Assembly: GCA_903901015.1 (NCBI GenBank) | Contig: CAIUPH010000005.1 | Span: 1 to 54,689 of the forward strand | Length of the DNA stretch: 54,689 nucleotides | DNA from: Candidatus Bathyarchaeota archaeon | Lineage (GTDB): Archaea; Thermoproteota; Bathyarchaeia; Bathyarchaeales; Bathycorpusculaceae | Direction of reading: 5' to 3' | Part shown: piece by piece, positions 1 to 8,340 of the stretch | Layout of the letters: each line of letters begins with the position of its first letter | Numbering within the stretch: position 1 is the first letter of the stretch | Translations under genes and position numbers: made by a program | The notes under the pieces: generated by a model | Seen by the model: only the letters and a program-made list of their open reading frames with translations | Databases searched by the model: none | What the model was told of the DNA's origin: nothing

Positions 1-2
1 TA

Positions 3-110
3 AATTATTTCGCCATTTTTGATGGCGTTTCCACGGATCATCCTGCATATTTTAATCGTGCAATTGCAGGCAACGTACTGTTGATTGTTCGTCGAAAATA
101 CGAAAAATAG
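3..110 (+). CDS. C-terminal end of a gene cut by the window edge
   Basis: An open frame enters from the left edge and stops at TAG 108-110, giving the last 35 residues of a protein that ends in a basic tail (RRKYEK). The codons look protein-like, with hydrophobic stretches such as GNVLLIV, but no family can be named from this fragment. It converges on the SRPBCC gene, with 31 bases between the two stop codons. Only the C-terminus is visible, so no function is proposed. Confidence 0.5.
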   Translation, partial: NYFAIFDGVSTDHPAYFNRAIAGNVLLIVRRKYEK

Positions 111-114
111 AAGA

Positions 115-143
115 CCCCGCTTTGGTGCGGTTTACAGTTTTTT
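115..143 (+). terminator. Possible terminator between convergent genes
   Basis: A short CCGC/GCGG hairpin is followed by a T-rich run at about 138-143, between the stop codons of two convergent genes. The stem is only 4 bp, so this is weak; the T-run alone may suffice in archaea. Confidence 0.3.
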
Positions 144-606
144 ATTTAGTGATGTCGGTCAGGTAGCTGTTTAAGGCTTTGAACCCTGCCTGCATAACTT
201 CGGAGTGGCCTTTTGCGATGCTTATGAACGGTGAGAGAATGACAAAGCCTAACTTTGCGACTTTGACGTTCCATCGGAACTGCATTTTTGTCTTGTCGCC
301 TTCAGGCTCAAATGTGCATGACCCCGTTCCGACGAAGTCGCCTGAAATGTCCATATCTATGGATTTGCCTTCCACGAGCTTGGTTATCTTGTAGGAGAAC
401 TTGGCGTTTCCAGTGCGGTGTATGGCGATATTAACGACTGCGCCTTCATGGTTGATGGGCAGGTCGCCTTTGAGTTTTGATTCGTGAATGGGCATCCACC
501 AGTGGGTTACTCCTCCGAACTCGTTTAAAACAGCTTTGTAGACATCTACGGGCGGGGCATCTATTACGGCTTCGTCTAATGATTCAATTATTGGCATAGC
601 TGTCAA
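142..606 (-). CDS. SRPBCC (START/Bet v1-like) family protein
   Basis: A 154-residue protein with the layout of the SRPBCC ligand-binding fold. The N-terminal strand (ESLDEAVIDAPPVDVYKAV) matches the usual opening of polyketide cyclase/START-like proteins. Alternating strands follow, including the SCTFEPEGDKTKM segment, and the long C-terminal helix holds GHSEVMQAGFKALNSYL. The fold forms a hydrophobic pocket and usually binds lipids or small aromatic ligands; the ligand here cannot be told. It lies downstream of tiaS on the same strand with a 90-base gap. No membrane segment is seen, so it is probably cytosolic. The family is fairly sure, the function unknown. Confidence 0.75.
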   Translation of the reverse strand: MTAMPIIESLDEAVIDAPPVDVYKAVLNEFGGVTHWWMPIHESKLKGDLPINHEGAVVNIAIHRTGNAKFSYKITKLVEGKSIDMDISGDFVGTGSCTFEPEGDKTKMQFRWNVKVAKLGFVILSPFISIAKGHSEVMQAGFKALNSYLTDITK

Positions 607-696
607 TTGGTTGGTTTCGCTTAAAGGCTTTTCTTATCTGCTCCATGGAGCCGCGTCTGGACCCCGGCTTTGCAGTCAAAAAATCTGGATGAGAGT

Positions 697-2043
697 TCAA
701 GAAAAAGAGGAATGCCACCCATCAATCATCGGTTCATGCTCTCTGCACGCTTTCTCTAAACCGTAGCGCCGAAGCGGTTTAGTCAGGTGCCGCTGAGAAC
801 GCGTCGAAGTGACGTACAACCCCACCTTGAGCGCTCGTGGCATAACAGACTCGGTTTTCTTTAATTCGCTATATTTGCTGCCGCATTTTTCGCAGCGTAA
901 CCCCTGGTTTTTGCCCATGGATTTTAAGCGTTTGTTGCAGTTAGGGCAGAGGGGGTTTTCCGAAACGGTTTTTTTGGCAAGTGATTTGATGCTGATTTTT
1001 TCGAGGTTAATCGTCACGGGCTTATTGGCGGTGGCTTTGTGGACGGCACCGTAAACCTCGATTTCGTCGCCGACAATGAGTTCTCTCGCAATTTTGCGCA
1101 AATCACCCGTGGGCTCGTAGGCGGCGCAATCTACTTCAGCGGTTTCGTCTTTGATGGAGAAGATGACGTGTCGCAGTGGAACTACTCGCGGGTTCTTTGA
1201 AACAGTGCCTTTGGCGATGACTGAGCTATAAGGTTCAAGGCTTCCCAACGATTGGGCGGGTGTCAGGTGGGCGTCTGTGCCCTGGTTGCTTCGGAAGATA
1301 ACCCAACGCTCCACAGACTCCAACGGCTTAACCAAACCGTAGGCTTTCTTGACTATTTCCGCGGATTCACCCCTGATTCCAAACAGGATGGGGTCAGGAC
1401 CACGCGGCGTAATGATAACTCTGCCCTTCTCAACATCCACGTTGTTGAAGGTGAAGGGCTGAGTTTGCTTGTCCATTTCAAAAATCGAACCTTCATCAAC
1501 CCGCCGTTTGGTGCCCAGGTTTTCGGGTGTTCGGTAAGCAATCAACTCGAAGGTGTGGTCGAAATCTAAGGTTTCTCCGATTGCCGCTAGTGCACCGATG
1601 ATTCCCCTGCAAGAGTTAAACCCAGCTGCCTCTGCACCCAACTTTTTGATGAGGGCCGTTGCTTCTTTGAGGGTTACGATGGCGGTTTCAGTTTTTTTCG
1701 AGAACGCGCGCAGCTCAGCGGAGATTTCCTGATTTTTGTAGATGACTATTCCTGGGTCGGTACCTTTTTCTTTGACAGCCGACTGCGTTTCCCAAAGATC
1801 CATGGCGGTGCTTTTTATGTCGTCTTCAAATTCTTCGCTGTAGGTAAATCGAAGGCATAGGGCGCCGTTGCCCCGTGTTTTCCAGGGTACGTTGGGGTTA
1901 AGCCTAATCAGGGTGGGGTAATCGGCAAAGTTAACATTGAATTTTGCGAGTTTCTCGATTAGAACCGCGGCGAGGTATGTGGTGCAGCCTCCCTTCGTTG
2001 AGTCAGTATCATCCAACCCAATATGCATAGTCTGCTGTGTCAA
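697..2043 (-). CDS. tiaS: tRNA(Ile2) 2-agmatinylcytidine synthetase TiaS
   Basis: TiaS attaches agmatine to C34 of tRNA-Ile(CAU) using ATP, so that the tRNA reads AUA; it is an archaeal hallmark enzyme. The 448-residue length fits the family. The N-terminus carries the characteristic IGLDDTDSTKGGCTTYL motif, the middle contains the GFNSCRGIIGALAAIG segment, an OB-fold-like region follows (about 290-370), and a C-terminal zinc ribbon has two CxxC pairs (CPNC and CEKC). Translation could begin at the first Met or at Met6 (MHIGLDD), which is the usual family start. The stop lies 90 bases from the SRPBCC gene. The identification is confident. Confidence 0.93.
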   Translation of the reverse strand: MTQQTMHIGLDDTDSTKGGCTTYLAAVLIEKLAKFNVNFADYPTLIRLNPNVPWKTRGNGALCLRFTYSEEFEDDIKSTAMDLWETQSAVKEKGTDPGIVIYKNQEISAELRAFSKKTETAIVTLKEATALIKKLGAEAAGFNSCRGIIGALAAIGETLDFDHTFELIAYRTPENLGTKRRVDEGSIFEMDKQTQPFTFNNVDVEKGRVIITPRGPDPILFGIRGESAEIVKKAYGLVKPLESVERWVIFRSNQGTDAHLTPAQSLGSLEPYSSVIAKGTVSKNPRVVPLRHVIFSIKDETAEVDCAAYEPTGDLRKIARELIVGDEIEVYGAVHKATANKPVTINLEKISIKSLAKKTVSENPLCPNCNKRLKSMGKNQGLRCEKCGSKYSELKKTESVMPRALKVGLYVTSTRSQRHLTKPLRRYGLEKACREHEPMIDGWHSSFS

Positions 2044-2120
2044 CGCGGCTGCTCTCCAAGATGAAGAATAGAAGACGTGTTAGAAATTAAAAAGTATCGT
2101 TAACCTAAAACATGCTGTGA

Positions 2121-2405
2121 CTATTGGATTAGGGGAGCTTCAAAAACGACTTGTTTTGAGGTTGGGTTCTGGGGTTTCTCAGTGGTTATGATGGTTAATT
2201 TTGAGTTTATCCTGCCGATTTTTTCGATGCGGCTGGTTATGATGCTCTTAAGTTCTTCCAAGCTATCGGCTTTAACATTTACGATTATGTCGTAGACGCC
2301 CCATAAATGGTGCGCTGCGTCTACGCCTCCGATTTTTCTCAGGGAAATTAAAACTTGTTTTTCTGCGCCGATTTCCGTGTTTAAAAGAATGTAAGCCGTT
2401 GGCAT
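2121..2405 (-). CDS. Stand-alone Lrp/AsnC ligand-binding (RAM) domain protein
   Basis: A 94-residue protein of the Lrp/AsnC C-terminal type: it opens with MPTAYILLNTEIG and has the central GVYDIIVNVKADSLEEL segment, which is the alpha-beta sandwich that binds amino acids and oligomerises. There is no helix-turn-helix domain, so it cannot bind DNA by itself in the usual way. Proteins of this kind may sense small molecules for a partner regulator or an enzyme. A good Shine-Dalgarno (AAAGGAG) precedes the ATG. It has about 16 more C-terminal residues than its two neighbours at 2753-2989 and 4896-5129, with which it forms a local family. The domain call is strong; the role is unknown. Confidence 0.88.
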   Translation of the reverse strand: MPTAYILLNTEIGAEKQVLISLRKIGGVDAAHHLWGVYDIIVNVKADSLEELKSIITSRIEKIGRINSKLTIITTEKPQNPTSKQVVFEAPLIQ

Positions 2406-2752
2406 TTCATATTTTTCTCCTTTCCATTTGAGCGAGAGGGTGGCTGGCTTTAGAGGTTCAAGTGTTCTTCATTGCTTGAAGGGAACATAAAAAGATTCGA
2501 TGCATCCCCAAACCTCTCTATCCAACCGATTAAAAAAACCGTGCATCCGCTGGCAACAAAAGCTCTGGTGGGGCTACTTCGCAGATTTTTGATGGGCAAT
2601 GTTGTTTTCATTCTGCTCTACCTTCGGCGCACAGGGAGTTTATTCAGCCGAAAATAATTTAAAATTATGTGACTGTGCCGTGCTAGTCACAAGTGTAATA
2701 TAGCAATTGAAGAAAGCAGGGTTACGCTAAAAGAAAAGGAATGTTTGTTTAT
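2406..2752. other. Intergenic stretch with an inverted repeat (2668-2691)
   Basis: No convincing gene is seen here. The stretch holds a perfect 7-bp inverted repeat, TGTGACT at 2668-2674 and AGTCACA at 2685-2691, separated by 10 bases. A minus-strand TATA-like sequence (rc of gtaatata, about 2694-2701) lies next to it. The repeat could be an operator for the small Lrp-like genes or a terminator hairpin for the gene ending at 2753. Confidence 0.45.
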
Positions 2753-2989
2753 TTATTTATCTTCCACGACGATCATGGTAAGTGTCGAACGCACTTTGTC
2801 AAGTCGCCGAATCCGCCATGTAACAATCTCCTTCAGTTTATCCATAGTATCGGCTTTGACTCTTGCCACTATATCGTAGACTCCGTAAACCGCTGAGGCT
2901 TCTTCTACGCCCTCAACTTTTTTCAGCTCTTTTAGAACATCCGATTCAGAGCCTATTTCAGTATTTATCAACACAAACGCTGTAGGCAT
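2753..2989 (-). CDS. Stand-alone Lrp/AsnC ligand-binding (RAM) domain protein
   Basis: This 78-residue protein is close to a minimal RAM domain: MPTAFVLINTEIGSESDVL, the helix around ELKKVEGV, then the GVYDIVARVKADTMDKL core and a final strand (STLTMIVVEDK). The DNA-binding half of Lrp is absent. It closely resembles the 4896-5129 protein (shared ELKK[VI]EGVEEA, GVYDI, VKADSM/TM, RVRSTLT/KVRSTLT) and is more distant from 2121-2405. An AGAGGA Shine-Dalgarno lies just upstream of the ATG. It is likely an oligomeric small-molecule sensor or partner of a full-length regulator elsewhere; the ligand is not predictable. Confidence 0.88.
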   Translation of the reverse strand: MPTAFVLINTEIGSESDVLKELKKVEGVEEASAVYGVYDIVARVKADTMDKLKEIVTWRIRRLDKVRSTLTMIVVEDK

Positions 2990-3038
2990 AACAAATCCTC
3001 TGACAATATCTTAAGTGAGAGTTTGCTTAAAACATTTC

Positions 3039-4079
3039 CTATTCTGCACTGCCCGATTGCTTGATGATTTTTATGCCTGCCCACTGCAACGCTACATAGG
3101 ACACTGCTAGGCGGAACCACAAGTTCACAACCCGCGTCAAAAGCGTCACCGAGAAACTCAAATCCACCGGGATGCCAAGAAAAGTAAAGATGGATGTCAT
3201 AACTATCTCTGTGAACCCGAAAACCGTCAAGCCGACCGTTTGAAGTGCCCCCGCCAAAGTGAAGACTATGAGGACTTTGTCGATTGGCACAGGATAACCC
3301 AATGCCATGAAGGTTAGGAAGACGACGGAGATTTCAAAAATAAAACCCGTAACTGCAAGAGCAATCGGAAAGATGAGCTCGCGGGGTTTTGCTTTCAACT
3401 GTGAGATGCCAACGTGGAAGTTGCCCAGGGTTTCTTCGCCTTTGGATTGAAAGCTCTGGGGGTTCCAACGTTTCCTGAAGAAAGAGATAATTTTTATTAC
3501 CCAGCCGAGCAGGGTTTTGGTCGCCGTCGGCTTGATGCTCACGTAGTAAACTATGCTTAAACCCAGAATCGACAAACTCAGTATGAAAGCGATTAAGAGG
3601 GCGGTTGTTAGTGGCAGGGAATAGTTAATGAGTACTAAACCCAAACCCAACGCCAACGCAACCACGCTTGTAGTCATGGTGAAAATTTTTTGTCCCACGA
3701 CCGACGCCACAATTTTTCCCGCGTCAACCTTCGAATCTTTATTTAGAAGGTAAGTCTTGGACACTTCCCCAGACCAGCCCAACTGTGGAACGGTTGCTTC
3801 AAAAAACAACCCAACCCACGTGTAGAGCAGGGCTTTTCGTTTGCTGATTTTCACAGATAAGCAACTGAGGAGCCGCTGCCAAACCAGTGAAGAGCAAATC
3901 GTAAACATCGAGTACGCCACGAACGCTCCCGCGAAGTAGGCGAGGTTGGTTTTCGAGAGGATAGCGATGACCTGCGCGGGGTTAATGAAGAACACGATGT
4001 AGAGGATAAAAGCGACTAAACCCAGAACCAACACTACGAAAATGGGGTTTATGCGTCGGGTTTTCTTGGTTTGAATCAT
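3039..4079 (-). CDS. UPF0104/LPG-synthase-type flippase-like membrane protein
   Basis: A 346-residue integral membrane protein with about eight hydrophobic helices. It starts with a basic KKTRR segment followed by a first helix (PIFVVLVLGLVAFILYIVFF). The segments VPQLGWSGEVSKTYLL and FGFTEIVMTSIFTFLG match the lysylphosphatidylglycerol synthase transmembrane (UPF0104) superfamily, which in archaea includes AglD-like proteins linked to lipid or glycolipid handling. No soluble synthase domain is attached, so a flippase-like role or a role in envelope glycolipid assembly is inferred. It sits between RAM genes on the same strand, about 50 bases upstream of the 2753-2989 gene. Confidence 0.72.
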   Translation of the reverse strand: MIQTKKTRRINPIFVVLVLGLVAFILYIVFFINPAQVIAILSKTNLAYFAGAFVAYSMFTICSSLVWQRLLSCLSVKISKRKALLYTWVGLFFEATVPQLGWSGEVSKTYLLNKDSKVDAGKIVASVVGQKIFTMTTSVVALALGLGLVLINYSLPLTTALLIAFILSLSILGLSIVYYVSIKPTATKTLLGWVIKIISFFRKRWNPQSFQSKGEETLGNFHVGISQLKAKPRELIFPIALAVTGFIFEISVVFLTFMALGYPVPIDKVLIVFTLAGALQTVGLTVFGFTEIVMTSIFTFLGIPVDLSFSVTLLTRVVNLWFRLAVSYVALQWAGIKIIKQSGSAE

Positions 4080-4152
4080 TTGGGTTCTGAGCCTTCTTAG
4101 ACTTCGGATGTTTAGCTATTAAGCGTTAACCAAAAAACGACAAAAAACTTTT

Positions 4153-4806
4153 TCACGTTACTTTTGATGTTGCCTTCTTTTTATGTCGCATAGCATACAC
4201 CGCTAATCCTGCGATGACAAACACCAATACGGCAGCAGCCAAAAGCAAAGGGGTGAAATCATAGTCGTGCTGCGACTGCCACATGTTTGTAGCTTCGACG
4301 ATAGTGTGCATTGTATAATCGGGCTGCTGCGAGGTGCCTTCAACGCTGACGCCAGTGGCTTGGTCCCAAACGTACGTGTTCTGGCTCGTGGAGGCATGCA
4401 GAACCGCCCGGTTAGCGCCCAAGTATGTCTGTTGGTCAGAGCTGTTTATGGTTACGTTGCCCAGGTTTTGGTCGAGAAACGTGTCGCCCGCGTTTAGGTT
4501 TGCGGGGATGATGAAGTCATCGATTAATTTGCCCGTCGCCAAGTTCAAGGTTGAGTTGAAGACCTCTGTGGAGCCGTTGGGGTACCTTGACGTGATGCTA
4601 ACGGATATGTTGGTGCCCTGCACATCCACCACTTCCATCCGCGCCCAGTTAATATCGTGACCCTGCCCCGGTGTACCAGTGTAAGTTACCAAGTACTCTA
4701 TCCAATCGCCCTTCTTCACGCCGACTGACAAATCAGCAGACACAGCCGAAGCTAAACTTAAGACGACTAAAAACGCAATCACTAAACCGGCAAGCTTTCT
4801 AAGCAT
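4153..4806 (-). CDS. Secreted protein with one C-terminal membrane anchor
   Basis: The 217-residue protein has a signal peptide (about 1-24, ending SAVSADL), an extracellular beta-rich region with several possible N-glycosylation sequons (NGS, NST, NSS), and a C-terminal hydrophobic helix (about 188-207) followed by a basic tail, RHKKKATSK. That is a type I membrane topology with the bulk of the protein outside. The ectodomain begins with VGVKKGDWIEYLVTYTG, a pattern common in archaeal secreted proteins without assigned function. No enzyme motif is recognised. It is unrelated in sequence to the surrounding RAM genes. Confidence 0.65.
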   Translation of the reverse strand: MLRKLAGLVIAFLVVLSLASAVSADLSVGVKKGDWIEYLVTYTGTPGQGHDINWARMEVVDVQGTNISVSITSRYPNGSTEVFNSTLNLATGKLIDDFIIPANLNAGDTFLDQNLGNVTINSSDQQTYLGANRAVLHASTSQNTYVWDQATGVSVEGTSQQPDYTMHTIVEATNMWQSQHDYDFTPLLLAAAVLVFVIAGLAVYAMRHKKKATSKVT

Positions 4807-4895
4807 ACCAACTGGTTAGGTGTTTATTCTAATAAAACTGACGCTAAAACAATCAAAAAAGAGAAAACAGAGCTCGTTCTCTGTGGCAAAAATGG

Positions 4896-5129
4896 TTATT
4901 CTTCCATCATAATCAACGTTAACGTTGACCGGACCCTGCTGAGGGCTCTTATTTTGCGCGTTACCATTTCCTTGAGTTTCTCCATCGAGTCAGCTTTAAC
5001 CTTAGCAATAATGTCGTAAACACCATAGGAATAGTATGCTTCCTCAACACCCTCAATCTTCTTGAGTTCTTTAACTATGTCTTCTTCTGCTCCTGACTCC
5101 ACGTTTATCAATACAAAGGCTTGCGGCAT
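4896..5129 (-). CDS. Stand-alone Lrp/AsnC ligand-binding (RAM) domain protein
   Basis: The third RAM-only protein, 77 residues: MPQAFVLINVESGAEEDIV, the EGVEEAYYSYGVYDIIAKV core and a closing strand, STLTLIMMEE. It has no helix-turn-helix. It is nearest to the 2753-2989 protein, which points to recent local duplication. A GGAG Shine-Dalgarno at about 5136-5139 precedes the ATG, and a perfect short palindrome (5143-5153) lies just upstream of it, near the transcription start expected from the A/T-rich minus-strand TATA-like region at about 5165-5180. The three copies may bind different amino acids; this is inference. Confidence 0.88.
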   Translation of the reverse strand: MPQAFVLINVESGAEEDIVKELKKIEGVEEAYYSYGVYDIIAKVKADSMEKLKEMVTRKIRALSRVRSTLTLIMMEE

Positions 5130-5142
5130 TTAGAATCTCCAA

Positions 5143-5153
5143 GTACTTAGTAC
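5143..5153. promoter_or_regulatory. Palindrome upstream of a RAM-domain gene
   Basis: GTACT-T-AGTAC is a perfect 11-base palindrome beginning 14 bases upstream of the ATG at 5129, between the TATA-like region and the ribosome binding site. Its position fits an operator at the transcription start. It may be bound by a full-length Lrp-type regulator. Confidence 0.4.
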
Positions 5154-5258
5154 AACCATTGCAATTAATATCTTATGCAGTAGAACGCATACTTTTCATT
5201 GGAAACCAAAAATTATATGAGTTTAAGGCGCACAGAAGGATAATCCAGGAGAATTGAA

Positions 5259-5594
5259 TTGGTTTATTGTTCAAAGTGCGGCACACTCAATCAAGATATC
5301 TCGTCGAACTGAACTAACTGCGGCTCTCCACTCTACTATGCCGACAGACCTTACTCAAGGTATGAACGCAGACGGTACTACCAAGAAAACTATGGTCACT
5401 ACTACCGGGGAAGCAGCGGTTTTGGGCTTCTCATCGCAGGCTTATTCATAATCCTGTTTGGGCTAGCGGCTTTTTGGGGTTTCACGGCGTTCTGGACTTA
5501 TTTCTGGCCCATAGTGATAATTTTGGTCGGCGTGTGGATTCTCGTTTTGGGGCTGCGCCACAACCGCAGATATAACCAAGCCCCGCCCCAATAG
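5259..5594 (+). pseudogene. Zinc-ribbon membrane protein with in-frame TGA at the third cysteine
   Basis: Reading from TTG 5259 (AGGAGA Shine-Dalgarno at 5247-5252) gives MVYCSKCGTLNQDISSN, then TGA at 5310-5312, then TNCGSPLYYADRPYSRYE and two hydrophobic helices, ending at TAG 5592-5594. Small zinc-ribbon membrane proteins normally read CxxC, about ten residues, then CxxC; the TGA falls exactly on the first cysteine of the second pair. The rest of the frame is intact for 93 further codons. Options are a one-base nonsense change (TGC or TGT to TGA), an assembly error, or recoding. Selenocysteine is possible in principle, but no SECIS or Sec machinery is visible and TGA is an ordinary stop in neighbours, so a broken gene is favoured. 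Confidence 0.7.
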
Positions 5595-5660
5595 ATTCTT
5601 CATTCATCCATGCTTCATCATGCTTGGTTGCACGTTTTGACAGTTCTGCACACAAAAGAG

Positions 5661-5668
5661 TTATATTA
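5661..5668 (+). promoter_or_regulatory. TATA box for pyrG
   Basis: TTATATTA is about 34-46 bases upstream of the candidate GTG/ATG starts of CTP synthase. It predicts transcription from about 5688-5690, giving a very short leader. Confidence 0.5.
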
Positions 5669-5706
5669 ATTCTCTATGAAAGGTGTAAGTTATTGTGGGG
5701 AAAAGC

Positions 5707-7335
5707 ATGGTTAAGTACATTTTCGTTACGGGTGGCGTGTTAAGTTCGGTAGGTAAAGGCATCTTAACTTCCTCCATCGGCAAAATGCTTCAGGTAAGGG
5801 GGCTTAAACCGACGGTTGTAAAAATCGACCCTTACGTCAATATCGACGCGGGAACGATGAACCCGTACATGCACGGCGAAGTCTTCGTAACCGACGACGG
5901 CGGGGAAACCGACCTTGACCTCGGCTGGTACGAACGCTTCTTGGATTTAAGCCTAAAACAAGAAAACAACTTAACCACAGGAACCATCTACCGCAGCGTA
6001 ATCGAGAAAGAACGCCACGGCGACTTTCTGGGAAGATGCGTCCAAATTGTTCCCCACGTAACTAACGAGATTAAAAACCGAGTTAGAAACGCCGCCAAAA
6101 TGGTCGGCGCCGAAATCGTGTTAACAGAGGTCGGCGGCACAGTTGGCGACATCGAAGGCTTGCCGTTTCTGGAAGCGATACGTCAGATGCGTGTGGAAGA
6201 AGGATACGAGAACACGCTCTATGTTCATGTAGCTTTGGTGCCTGTTTTAGATGTTACGGGCGAAATGAAGACTAAACCATTGCAGCACAGCGTTAACGAA
6301 CTTCGCCGCATCGGTATCCAACCCGACACCATCGTTGCAAGAAGTCCAACCATGATTGACGCGGAAGCACTTAGAAAAATCGCGTTGTTCGGCACGATTC
6401 CCGAGAGTGCAGTGTTCTGCTCATACAACGCTGAAACCGTTTATCAGGTGCCGCTTATATTGGACAAGCAGGGCATGGGCGACTTCATCTGCCAACGTTT
6501 AGGACTTAAATGCGAAACAAAAGACTTCAGCCAATGGCAAACCTTCGTCGACGGCATGGTTCATCCCGAACACGAAGTAAAGATTGCACTGGTCGGCAAG
6601 TACGCTGGGTTATCCGACAGTTACGTCAGCATGACTGAAGCACTACGCCACGGCGGCGCAGCATGCAAAACCAAAGTCTGCATATCCTACTTGGAAGCAG
6701 AAAAATACGAGCGCGACCCCCAATGCATCAAAGAATTAGCTGACTACGACGGTGTCTTTGTTCCCTACGGGTTTGGTCCAAGAGGCACAGAAGGCAAGAT
6801 TGCAGCTGCAAGGTTTGCACGTGAAAAAGACATACCATTCCTGGGCATCTGTTATGGTTTCCAGCTTGCCGTCATCGAGTTTGCCCGAAACGTATGCGGC
6901 TTAACGGATGCTAACAGCACAGAAATCAACCCTGACTCACCCTACCCAGTCATAGACCTGATGCCTGAGCAACGCGGAATAGAGATTAAAGGCGCAACCA
7001 TGCGTTTGGGCGCCCACAAAATCGTTCTGCAGAAAGGCACATTGGCTTACAGTATGTTTGGGCAAGAAGAAATCCATGAACGCCACCGCCACCGCTTCGA
7101 AGTAAACCTTGACTACATCGAAACGCTCAAGAAAAACGGCTTATGCTTCACTGGAAAGAGCAGCGACGGCAGAAGAATGGAAACTTTAGAGTTGCCAGAA
7201 AAATACTTCTATTTTGCTTCGCAGTTCCACGGTGAATTCAAGAGTCGCCCAGCAAGAGCGTCGCCTGAATATGCAGGGTTTATCCAAGCATGCATCAACA
7301 AGAAGCTTGGGAAACCAAAAACCTCCATTTCCTAA
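5707..7335 (+). CDS. pyrG: CTP synthase (glutamine-hydrolysing)
   Basis: CTP synthase converts UTP to CTP with ATP and glutamine, the last step of de novo pyrimidine nucleotide synthesis. Both domains are complete. The synthetase domain begins [16 protein letters not shown] with the P-loop-like nucleotide site and carries the [17 protein letters not shown] region. The class I glutamine amidotransferase domain (about 290-540) has the nucleophile in LGICYGFQ (Cys382) and HGE at His508/Glu510. The ATG at 5707 gives the usual family N-terminus and has GGGG six bases upstream; GTG 5695 would add four residues. The 542-residue length is normal. A small unknown gene follows after 69 bases and may be co-transcribed. 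Confidence 0.96.
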   Translation: MVKYIFVTGGVLSSVGKGILTSSIGKMLQVRGLKPTVVKIDPYVNIDAGTMNPYMHGEVFVTDDGGETDLDLGWYERFLDLSLKQENNLTTGTIYRSVIEKERHGDFLGRCVQIVPHVTNEIKNRVRNAAKMVGAEIVLTEVGGTVGDIEGLPFLEAIRQMRVEEGYENTLYVHVALVPVLDVTGEMKTKPLQHSVNELRRIGIQPDTIVARSPTMIDAEALRKIALFGTIPESAVFCSYNAETVYQVPLILDKQGMGDFICQRLGLKCETKDFSQWQTFVDGMVHPEHEVKIALVGKYAGLSDSYVSMTEALRHGGAACKTKVCISYLEAEKYERDPQCIKELADYDGVFVPYGFGPRGTEGKIAAARFAREKDIPFLGICYGFQLAVIEFARNVCGLTDANSTEINPDSPYPVIDLMPEQRGIEIKGATMRLGAHKIVLQKGTLAYSMFGQEEIHERHRHRFEVNLDYIETLKKNGLCFTGKSSDGRRMETLELPEKYFYFASQFHGEFKSRPARASPEYAGFIQACINKKLGKPKTSIS

Positions 7336-7404
7336 GAAAACCACTTTTTTTAGAAAAGGCTATAATGCCCCATTGACACTTCAGCTTAAAGGACTGATTT
7401 AAAA

Positions 7405-7695
7405 ATGGAACCTACTGGAAAAAGAGATTCAGTTGCTTATAGCAAGAAAATGGTTGAGAGCAAGGATGAACTTACCGTATTACAAGAAGAACTCAACGGT
7501 GTAATCGTTCGATTTGTTCTACGTGCACTGCGAATCTATCAATCAACAAGACCTGAGCCGCTGCGCGTTAACGAAATTGCTTTGCTTGTCCGAAACGAAA
7601 TCAAAAACGTTTTAACAGATTTAAACGACCAGACAAACACTGACGCACTTGCCAAACTGGCAAAAGAAGCTTGGGCAAAAGAAACCAAGGCATAA
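7405..7695 (+). CDS. Small conserved-looking helical protein, unknown
   Basis: A 96-residue, charged, probably all-helical protein (VLQEELNGVIVRFVLRALRIYQS, NEIALLVRNEIKNVL). It has no signal peptide, membrane helix or cysteine motif. Codon use matches pyrG, which ends 69 bases upstream on the same strand, so a shared transcript is plausible. No family is recognised; the middle (LRVNEIALLVRNEI) could be part of a winged-helix-like fold, but this is not supported enough to call. T-rich sequence after the stop separates it from the convergent CBS gene. Confidence 0.6.
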   Translation: MEPTGKRDSVAYSKKMVESKDELTVLQEELNGVIVRFVLRALRIYQSTRPEPLRVNEIALLVRNEIKNVLTDLNDQTNTDALAKLAKEAWAKETKA

Positions 7696-7799
7696 GCCTT
7701 TTTCTATCTTTTTCTTGTTTATTTCTGCGTAGAATCTAATTTTGGTTTGTTTGTTGGAAAAATGGTTGGTAAATAAAAAATTAAAAATTAGGGAAGACG

Positions 7800-8222
7800 T
7801 TATTTTCGGCGGCAGAATTCTTCCATCATCGACATCAATTTTGGAACCGCATAGACAACTGCTCTATCATCGAGTAAGCCTACTAGGGTACCTTTTTTGT
7901 CGACAACTGGTAAGTGTTTGATGTTCCAGTGCTTCATTAGTTTAGCTGCTTCTTCAACGGTTGCGTCTTCGCTGATAGTTACGAGTGGGTTTGTGTAAAC
8001 CATTCTTGCGATAACGGTTTTGAGCGGTACATTGGCTTCGACGGCTCTGATCAGAACATCTTTGACGGTGATGATTCCAGTTGGTATCCCGCTTTGAACA
8101 ACGAGGATTGCGTCTTTGTCGAATTTGTTCATTATTGCAACTACTTCTTGCATAACAGTGTTGTTGTTTACGACTTTAACGTCTTTTTGCATGATGTCTT
8201 TTACGACGACATTACTTGCCAT
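7800..8222 (-). CDS. Tandem CBS-domain protein
   Basis: This 140-residue protein is almost only a CBS pair (Bateman module): first motif about residues 8-60 (VKDIMQKDVKVVNNNT ... GIPTGIITVKDVLIRAV), second about 72-130 (NPLVTISEDATVEEAAKLM ... GTLVGLLDDRAVV). Such modules bind adenosine nucleotides, for example AMP, ATP or SAM, and regulate partner proteins. No catalytic or DNA-binding domain is fused, so it probably acts through a partner. It faces away from the HExxH gene at 8545, and the intergenic space holds one copy of the 8/15/31-kb element. Confidence 0.9.
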   Translation of the reverse strand: MASNVVVKDIMQKDVKVVNNNTVMQEVVAIMNKFDKDAILVVQSGIPTGIITVKDVLIRAVEANVPLKTVIARMVYTNPLVTISEDATVEEAAKLMKHWNIKHLPVVDKKGTLVGLLDDRAVVYAVPKLMSMMEEFCRRK

Positions 8223-8340
8223 TCAATTTTCACCTATAACGCTATGACAGAAGCAGTTGTTGTTTATCAATTTTACGTTTATTTCACCGCTGTAGCCTGA
8301 TGGCTGTTGGGGCGAACTGGCTGAGGAGTTTGCTGGTTCA

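Noticed and set aside
2472-2657. Plus-strand frame of 61 codons between two RAM genes
   Set aside because: Composition is not protein-like, with no ribosome site or recognised motif.
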